64,000 nucleotides of DNA from Pseudomonas marginalis. Its GTDB lineage: Bacteria; Pseudomonadota; Gammaproteobacteria; Pseudomonadales; Pseudomonadaceae. How positions within the stretch are numbered: the stretch's first letter is position 1; each line of letters begins with the position of its first letter. The stretch spans positions 868,001 to 932,000 of the forward strand of contig NZ_VTFG01000002.1 of NCBI RefSeq assembly GCF_008692035.1. The letters run 5' to 3'. Shown here in pieces: positions 58,874-64,000 of this stretch. The notes beneath the pieces are model-generated. The model saw only the letters and a program-made list of their open reading frames with translations. It searched no databases and was not told where the DNA came from. The position numbers were made by a program, and so were the translations under genes.

Positions 58874-60775
58874 TTACATTTCGACCTGGGTGCCCAATTC
58901 GATCACTCGGTTGACCGGGAGCTTGAAGAACCGCAGGTTGCCGTTGGCGTTCTTGAGCATGAATGCAAACAACGCTTCGCGCCAACGGGCCATGCCCTTG
59001 ATGCGGGAGGCGATGACGGTTTCACGGCTGAGGAAGTACGTGGTGCGCATCGGACTGAAATCCAGGCCGTCCAAATGGCACAGCTTCAACGCTTCGGGGA
59101 CGTCCGGCTCATCGGTAAAGCCGAAGTGCAGGATCACGCGAAAGAACCCCTCGCCGTAGGAATCCACCTCGAAGCGCCGTGAGGCCGGAACACGCGGGAT
59201 GTCTTCGTAGACCACCGTCAGCAACACCACCTGTTCATGCAGCACCTGGTTATGCAACAGGTTGTGCAACAGCGCATGGGGCACGGCGTCCGGGCGCGCG
59301 GTAAGGAACACCGCCGTGCCCTGTACGCGATGCGGCGGCTGCACGCGGATGCTGCTGATGAAGATCGGCAACGGCAGGCCACCTTCGTCGAGGCGGTCCA
59401 CCAGCAATTGCTTGCCGCGCTTCCAGGTGGTCATCAGCACGAACAGCACAATCCCCGCCAATACCGGGAAGGCACCGCCCTGGATGATCTTCGGCACGTT
59501 GGCCGCGAAGTACAGCCCGTCCACCAACAGGCAGCAGACCAGGACCGGCACGGCCAGAATCGGTGGCCATTTCCACAGCAACAGCATGACTGCCGACACC
59601 AGGATGGTGGTCATCAGCATGGTCCCCGTCACCGCCACGCCGTAGGCCGACGCCAGTGCGTTGGAGGACTCGAAACCCAGCACCAGCAGGATCACGCCGA
59701 CCATCAGCGACCAGTTCACCGCACCGATATAGATCTGGCCCTGTTCGGCGCTTGAGGTGTGCTGGATATGCATACGCGGGATATAACCCAACTGGATCGC
59801 CTGGCGCGTCAACGAAAACGCACCGGAAATCACGGCCTGGGACGCAATCACCGTGGCCAGGGTGGACAACACCACCAGCGGGATCAGCGCCCAACTTGGC
59901 GCCAGCAGGTAGAACGGGTTGCGTGCGGCTTCCGGGTCGCCCAGCAGCATGGCGCCCTGGCCGAAATAGTTGAGCACCAGCGCCGGCAACACCAGGATGA
60001 ACCAGGCGCGGGCGATGGGCTTGCGGCCGAAGTGACCCATGTCGGCATACAGCGCCTCGGCACCGGTCAACGCCAGCACTACCGCACCGAGGATTGCCAC
60101 GCCAATGCCAGGGTGGGCCTCGAAGAAACGCACGCCCCACATCGGGTTCAGGGCATTGAGCACTTCAGGGTGCAGGGTAATGCCATACACGCCGAGGCCA
60201 CCCAGCACCAGGAACCAGGTCACCATCACTGGCCCGAACAGCTTGCCGATGCGGTCGGTACCGTGCTTCTGGATCAGGAACAGCGCCACCAGCACCACCA
60301 GGGCGATCGGCACCACCCATTTTTCCAAGCCGTCGAACGCCAGTTCCAGGCCTTCAATGGCCGACAGCACCGAAATCGCCGGGGTGATCATGCTGTCGCC
60401 ATAGAACAACGCCGCACCGCACAGGCCACACACCACGAGGAAACTGCGCAACTTCTTGCGCTCCCCCGCCGCCCTTCGCGCCAACGCGGTCAGGGCCATG
60501 ATGCCACCTTCGCCCTGGTTATCGGCGCGCAGCACGAACAGCATGTACTTGATCGACACCACCCAGATCAACGACCAGAAGATCAGCGCCAGGATCCCCA
60601 GCACACCGTCATGGTTGACCTGCACCCCATAACCACCGTTGAACACCTCTTTGAGGGTATAGAGCGGGCTGGTACCGATATCGCCGTAAACCACCCCGAC
60701 CGCTGCCACCAGCATGCCGATCGGCTTTGCGTTGGAATGCTCGGCACCTGCTGCCTGACTACTTGCCTGACCCAT
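58874..60775 (-). CDS. kup: Low-affinity potassium transporter Kup
   Basis: A 633-residue K+:H+ symporter of the KUP/HAK/KT family. An N-terminal part with [19 protein letters not shown] (the K+ selectivity-related GDIGTSPLY motif) begins about 12 membrane helices (up to about residue 430). The C-terminal cytoplasmic domain (about 430-633) includes [23 protein letters not shown]-like sequence and a VYEDIPRVP stretch. The longest frame starts with TTG; the ATG one codon inside at 60775 is the natural start. Full length. The kup-rimO spacer downstream of its start holds the toxin-antitoxin module. Confidence 0.95.
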   Translation of the reverse strand: [633 protein letters not shown]

Positions 60776-61188
60776 CAACCACTCCTGCCCTTTGACCTGA
60801 GGTCTCTTATAAACAGCGCGTCTAAGCTGACCCTAGCATGCGCTGTTTTACTTCTCGTAACAGACGTTTTATTGACCCAAGGGTTTTCCCCGTGCGCAAC
60901 GGCGCGAAGCATAGCGCAGCGGTCGTCGTATTTCCCTGCTCAAGTGATTCGGGTATCGATTTACACCGTCAGTCGTAGATGAAGCGGCATTTTGGAGCCT
61001 TTTTGCCTGCATTGATCACATTTACGGCCAACCGTATATTTTCCGCCCGGCTCAGTAGCGCAGCCTCAGCGGTGTATGCGCAAGCTCCTTGGCCACCTTG
61101 CCTGATCAATAAATCGCGCGCCTGCATCACCTGCGTAGTCGATATAAAAACTCAATCATTGCCCTGTCTCTTTTAAGGTACATTCCGC
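60776..61188. other. Leader between kup and the toxin gene
   Basis: 413 bp with no supported gene. It should hold the kup promoter (leftward), the toxin-antitoxin promoter (rightward, with ATATAAA at about 61142), and the left copy of the 23-bp direct repeat. Confidence 0.5.
60917..60939 (+). repeat. Left copy of a 23-bp direct repeat around the toxin-antitoxin module
   Basis: CAGC-GG-TCGTCG-T-ATTTCCCTGC matches 61877-61899 at 20 of 23 positions, in the same orientation, 960 bp apart. It suggests a duplicated target made when the module between kup and rimO was gained. Confidence 0.6.
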
Positions 61189-61512
61189 ATGTACGAAGTG
61201 AAACACGTACTTTCAGTCAACGGGGTGGATATCTACCAGGCTTGGCTGGACACCGTGCAAGACACGCGTTCAAAGGCAAGAATCACCACCAGAGTGGATC
61301 GAGCTTCCCTTGGCCACTTTGGTGTTACCGAGTCGGTGGGTGACGGGGTCTTTGAGATGAAACTCGACTTCGGGCCTGGGTTTCGTGTGTATTACGCAAT
61401 CCAGGATCGAAAAATTGTTTTCCTGTTGGGCGGCGGCTCAAAGGTCAGGCAGCAGAACGACATTGATCAGGCCAAGGCCCTCTGGAAATCTTACAAGGTG
61501 CAGCAAAAATGA
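61189..61512 (+). CDS. RelE/HigB-type toxin (HI1419-like addiction module killer)
   Basis: A 107-residue toxin of the PF05973/TIGR02683 family, likely a ribosome-dependent mRNA interferase. Visible: WLDTVQDTRSKARITTRVDRASLGHFG, VGDGVFEMKLDFGPGFRVYYAIQDRKIVFLLGGGSKVRQQNDI. This agrees with the HI1419 toxins, whose usual R-x-Y and GGxKxxQ elements are retained (FRVYY, GGGSKVRQQ). It precedes its antitoxin, the reverse of classical TA order, with a four-base ATGA overlap. The start follows AAGG. Confidence 0.9.
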   Translation: MYEVKHVLSVNGVDIYQAWLDTVQDTRSKARITTRVDRASLGHFGVTESVGDGVFEMKLDFGPGFRVYYAIQDRKIVFLLGGGSKVRQQNDIDQAKALWKSYKVQQK

Positions 61513-61844
61513 CCATTCGTACTCGTTCTCATGAAGATAGTGTTCTTGAAATGCTCCGAGACGACGAAGCATTTGCCTTGGAATATCTATCTGTCGCGCT
61601 TGAGGAAATCGATGAAGCGGGTGGGGAAGACGCGTTCCTTGTCGCTATCCGTCGAGTGGCGGACGCTCGCGGCGGGATGCTCAGTCTGTCGCAGAACACG
61701 GGCCTCAATAGAGCAAATCTCTATAGGTCCCTCGGCGTCGGCGGCGACCCAAAGCTTTCCACTCTCCTGAAAGTGCTTCAGGCGTTAGGTGTGGGCATGT
61801 CTAAAGTTGTAACGCACCGCACAGAGCAGGACGTCCGGGCTTAA
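61509..61844 (+). CDS. HTH antitoxin (HI1420-like addiction module antidote)
   Basis: A 111-residue antitoxin of the TIGR02684/HigA-like family. The N-terminal half (LRDDEAFALEYLSVALEEIDEAGGEDAFLVAIRRVADARGG) contacts the toxin; the C-terminal HTH (MLSLSQNTGLNRANLYRSLGVGGDPKLSTLLKVLQALG) should bind the module's promoter. Overlap of four bases with the toxin gene. It probably represses the pair. Codon use is less GC-rich than the neighbours, which suits a mobile module. A 23-bp direct repeat flanks the pair. Confidence 0.9.
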   Translation: MTIRTRSHEDSVLEMLRDDEAFALEYLSVALEEIDEAGGEDAFLVAIRRVADARGGMLSLSQNTGLNRANLYRSLGVGGDPKLSTLLKVLQALGVGMSKVVTHRTEQDVRA

Positions 61845-61876
61845 GAACGTGTAAGGGCTGGGCGATTCACCCAACA

Positions 61877-61899
61877 CAGCACTCGTCGCATTTCCCTGC
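61877..61899 (+). repeat. Right copy of the 23-bp direct repeat
   Basis: CAGC-AC-TCGTCG-C-ATTTCCCTGC. See the left copy at 60917. It lies 33 bp after the antitoxin stop and 126 bp before rimO. Confidence 0.6.
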
Positions 61900-62024
61900 A
61901 TAAAGCTGGTCAAGAGCGTTGCCCGTCGCTAGAATTGCGCACTTTTTGATCAGAGGCGCAGCAAGCGCCCGTCCGCAGCCCTGTCGTGCCCGACTGGCGG
62001 CGTCATTCAATACCGAGGTTAGAC

Positions 62025-63365
62025 ATGTCCACCACCATCGCAAAAGCCAACCCCAAGGTTGGCTTTGTTTCCCTGGGTTGCCCGAAGGCTCTGGTCGATT
62101 CCGAACGCATCCTCACGCAACTGCGCATGGAAGGCTATGACGTGGTGTCCACTTACCAGGACGCCGATGTGGTGGTGGTCAACACCTGCGGCTTTATCGA
62201 CTCGGCCAAGGCAGAGTCCCTGGAAGTGATCGGCGAAGCCATCAAGGAAAACGGCAAGGTCATCGTGACCGGCTGCATGGGTGTGGAAGAAGGCAATATC
62301 CGCAACGTGCACCCCAGCGTACTGGCCGTGACCGGCCCGCAGCAGTACGAGCAGGTGGTCAATGCCGTGCACGACGTGGTGCCGCCGCGCCAGGATCACA
62401 ACCCGCTGATCGACCTGGTACCGCCTCAAGGCATCAAGCTGACCCCGCGTCACTATGCGTACCTGAAGATTTCCGAAGGCTGCAACCACAGCTGCAGCTT
62501 CTGCATCATCCCGTCGATGCGCGGCAAGCTGGTCAGCCGTCCGGTGGGTGACGTACTCGACGAGGCCCAGCGCCTGGTCAAATCCGGCGTCAAGGAGCTG
62601 CTGGTGATCTCCCAGGACACCAGCGCCTACGGCGTCGACGTGAAATACCGCACCGGCTTCTGGAACGGCGCGCCGGTGAAAACCCGCATGACCGAACTCT
62701 GCGAAGCCCTCAGCAGCCTGGGCGTGTGGGTGCGCCTGCACTACGTCTACCCGTACCCGCACGTGGACGAGCTGATCCCGTTGATGGCCGCCGGCAAGAT
62801 CCTGCCGTACCTGGACATCCCGTTCCAGCACGCCAGCCCGAAAGTGCTCAAGGCCATGAAACGCCCGGCCTTCGAAGACAAGACCCTGGCGCGCATCAAG
62901 AACTGGCGCGAGATCTGCCCCGAGCTGATCATCCGTTCGACCTTCATCGTCGGCTTCCCCGGCGAAACCGAAGAAGACTTCCAGTACCTGCTGGACTGGC
63001 TGACCGAAGCGCAACTGGACCGTGTGGGCTGCTTCCAGTACTCGCCCGTGGAAGGTGCCCCGGCCAACCTGCTGGACCTGGCCGTGGTCCCGGATGACGT
63101 CAAGCAGGACCGTTGGGAGCGCTTCATGGCGCACCAACAGGCAATCAGCTCGGCGCGCCTGCAACTGCGTATCGGCAAGGAAATCGAAGTGCTGATCGAT
63201 GAAGTCGACGAGCAAGGCGCAGTCGGCCGTTGCTTCTTCGATGCACCGGAAATCGACGGTAACGTGTTTATCGACGATGCCAGCGGCTTGAAGCCAGGTG
63301 ACAAGGTCTGGTGCACGGTGACCGACGCCGATGAGTACGATCTGTGGGCTGAAAAGCGCGACTGA
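62025..63365 (+). CDS. rimO: Ribosomal protein uS12 methylthiotransferase RimO
   Basis: RimO (446 aa) adds a methylthio group to Asp89 of ribosomal protein S12, using two Fe-S clusters and SAM. The N-terminal cluster cysteines are in VSLGCPKAL, VVNTCGFID and VTGCMGVEE; the radical-SAM CxxxCxxC is CNHSCSFC near residue 152. A TRAM domain lies at the C-terminus. The start is ATG 62025 (MSTTIAKANP), with GAGG about 9 nt upstream; the frame extends 13 codons more. A terminator follows the stop. Confidence 0.96.
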   Translation: MSTTIAKANPKVGFVSLGCPKALVDSERILTQLRMEGYDVVSTYQDADVVVVNTCGFIDSAKAESLEVIGEAIKENGKVIVTGCMGVEEGNIRNVHPSVLAVTGPQQYEQVVNAVHDVVPPRQDHNPLIDLVPPQGIKLTPRHYAYLKISEGCNHSCSFCIIPSMRGKLVSRPVGDVLDEAQRLVKSGVKELLVISQDTSAYGVDVKYRTGFWNGAPVKTRMTELCEALSSLGVWVRLHYVYPYPHVDELIPLMAAGKILPYLDIPFQHASPKVLKAMKRPAFEDKTLARIKNWREICPELIIRSTFIVGFPGETEEDFQYLLDWLTEAQLDRVGCFQYSPVEGAPANLLDLAVVPDDVKQDRWERFMAHQQAISSARLQLRIGKEIEVLIDEVDEQGAVGRCFFDAPEIDGNVFIDDASGLKPGDKVWCTVTDADEYDLWAEKRD

Positions 63366-63380
63366 TCGAAAAAACTTGAA

Positions 63381-63415
63381 AAGCCCTGCCTCTGGACAAG
63401 ATGCGGGGCTTTTTT
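63381..63415 (+). terminator. Rho-independent terminator after rimO
   Basis: AAGCCCTGC pairs with GCGGGGCTT (one G-T pair), followed by a run of T's, 15 bp past the stop. Confidence 0.85.
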
Positions 63416-63464
63416 AGGTCTATCTTTTGCCCATCAGCACCCATCATCGCAAGGGGCAGCGGGC

Positions 63465-63938
63465 ATGCGTCAGCATTCGGTTATCCACACACCTAAAGCC
63501 AGCGACTACGCAGAGCTGGCGCGCATCTGGGAGGCCTCGGTGCGGGCCACCCATGATTTTTTGCCGGACAGTTACATCGTATTGCTGAAAAACCTGCTGC
63601 TGACCCGCTACCTGGATTCGGTGATGCTGATCTGCACCAAAGACACACGCCAGCGTATTACCGGGTTTGCCGGAGTGGCGTGCGGTAAGGTGGAGATGCT
63701 GTTTATCGACCCGCAATACCGCGGGCAAGGCCTAGGCCGGCAGTTGCTGCGTTATGCAATCGAGCGCATGAACGCCGATGAACTCGACGTCAACGAGCAG
63801 AATCCCCAAGCCTTGGGGTTCTATTTCAAGCAGGGTTTCGAAGTGGTCGGACGCACCGAACATGACGGCCTGGGGCAGCCCTATCCGTTGCTGCACCTGC
63901 GCCTGCGCCAGCAACAACAAAGCGCCCGTCAGGGCTAA
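63465..63938 (+). CDS. GNAT-family N-acetyltransferase
   Basis: A 157-residue acetyltransferase. The acetyl-CoA-binding motif is clear: MLFIDPQYRGQGLGRQLLRYAIE (about residues 77-99), with LDVNEQNPQALGFYFKQGFEVVGRTEHDGLGQPYPLLHLRL after it. It resembles the YjaB/PhnO-type small GNATs that modify amines or proteins; the substrate is not known. ATG at 63465 lies behind AAGGGGCAG. The last 60 bases of the window hold no gene. Confidence 0.88.
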   Translation: MRQHSVIHTPKASDYAELARIWEASVRATHDFLPDSYIVLLKNLLLTRYLDSVMLICTKDTRQRITGFAGVACGKVEMLFIDPQYRGQGLGRQLLRYAIERMNADELDVNEQNPQALGFYFKQGFEVVGRTEHDGLGQPYPLLHLRLRQQQQSARQG

Positions 63939-64000
63939 ATGAAATGGGGCCGGGATTAACCGCGCCCACACAGGTACAATAGCCGCCCCCTTTTGTTACG

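Noticed and set aside
60979..61176. 65-codon ORF before the toxin gene
   Set aside because: No family match and it spans the probable toxin-antitoxin promoter.

Overview
This 64 kb window is a chromosomal segment of a fluorescent Pseudomonas, most likely of the P. fluorescens group. The evidence is high GC, dense Pseudomonas-type gene order, the complete wspABCDEFR cluster, prfB-lysS, a mexJK/mexL-type efflux locus, ppc-adk-tsaB, and several copies of the short REP palindrome known from P. fluorescens SBW25. Species assignment is inference. I see no rRNA, tRNA, CRISPR array, prophage or insertion sequence.

Layout. 1-7.4 kb: csdA (cut by the window edge), sufE/csdE, tcdA, the GH17-GT2 glucan enzyme ndvB, dapE, rlmA, a small unknown gene and a cold-shock gene. 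7.5-11.2 kb: plsB, a YbaY-like lipoprotein and a DUF4197 protein. 11.2-13.9 kb is the most accessory-looking stretch: an AT-richer class II Fic gene with a probable self-operator, a LysE exporter and about 600 bp without a supported gene. 13.9-18.8 kb: a MexK/MexJ-type RND pump with its divergent TetR gene. 18.9-27.6 kb: rsmJ, an internally repeated unknown protein, an extensin-like protein, a PEP mutase-family enzyme, a DUF72 protein, tsaB, adk and ppc. 27.8-30.5 kb: an envelope lipoprotein pair (DUF4398 plus LptF-type OmpA) behind an AlgU-like promoter, then two small unusual ORFs.

30.6-34.5 kb is one leftward five-gene operon: TetR regulator, lipoprotein, QEGLA/HExxxH putative metallopeptidase, alpha/beta-hydrolase lipoprotein and a small membrane protein. 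It is the best candidate in the window for a little-described system. 34.5-37.3 kb: prfB, with its programmed +1 frameshift, and lysS. 37.4-45.9 kb: the Wsp surface-sensing pathway (receptor, two CheW, CheR, CheA-REC hybrid, CheB, diguanylate cyclase), apparently intact. 46-55.2 kb: a DUF533 protein, a LysR regulator, and a putrescine/gamma-aminobutyraldehyde locus in which two paralogous aldehyde dehydrogenases flank a ydcSTUV-type ABC transporter. 55.5-64 kb: opgD, a small unknown protein, an Old Yellow Enzyme, kup, a two-gene toxin-antitoxin module bracketed by a 23-bp direct repeat, rimO and a GNAT acetyltransferase.

Themes. Envelope and biofilm functions are prominent: the Wsp system makes cyclic di-GMP, NdvB and OpgD act on periplasmic glucans, and LptF, the RND pump and several lipoproteins act in the envelope. 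RNA-modification genes (tcdA, rlmA, rsmJ, tsaB, rimO) are scattered through the core. REP and REPIN palindromes mark many gene ends. Starts were often moved inward from the longest ORF to an ATG or GTG preceded by a ribosome binding site; each entry says so. Functions rest on motifs and recalled family knowledge, since no database search was possible.
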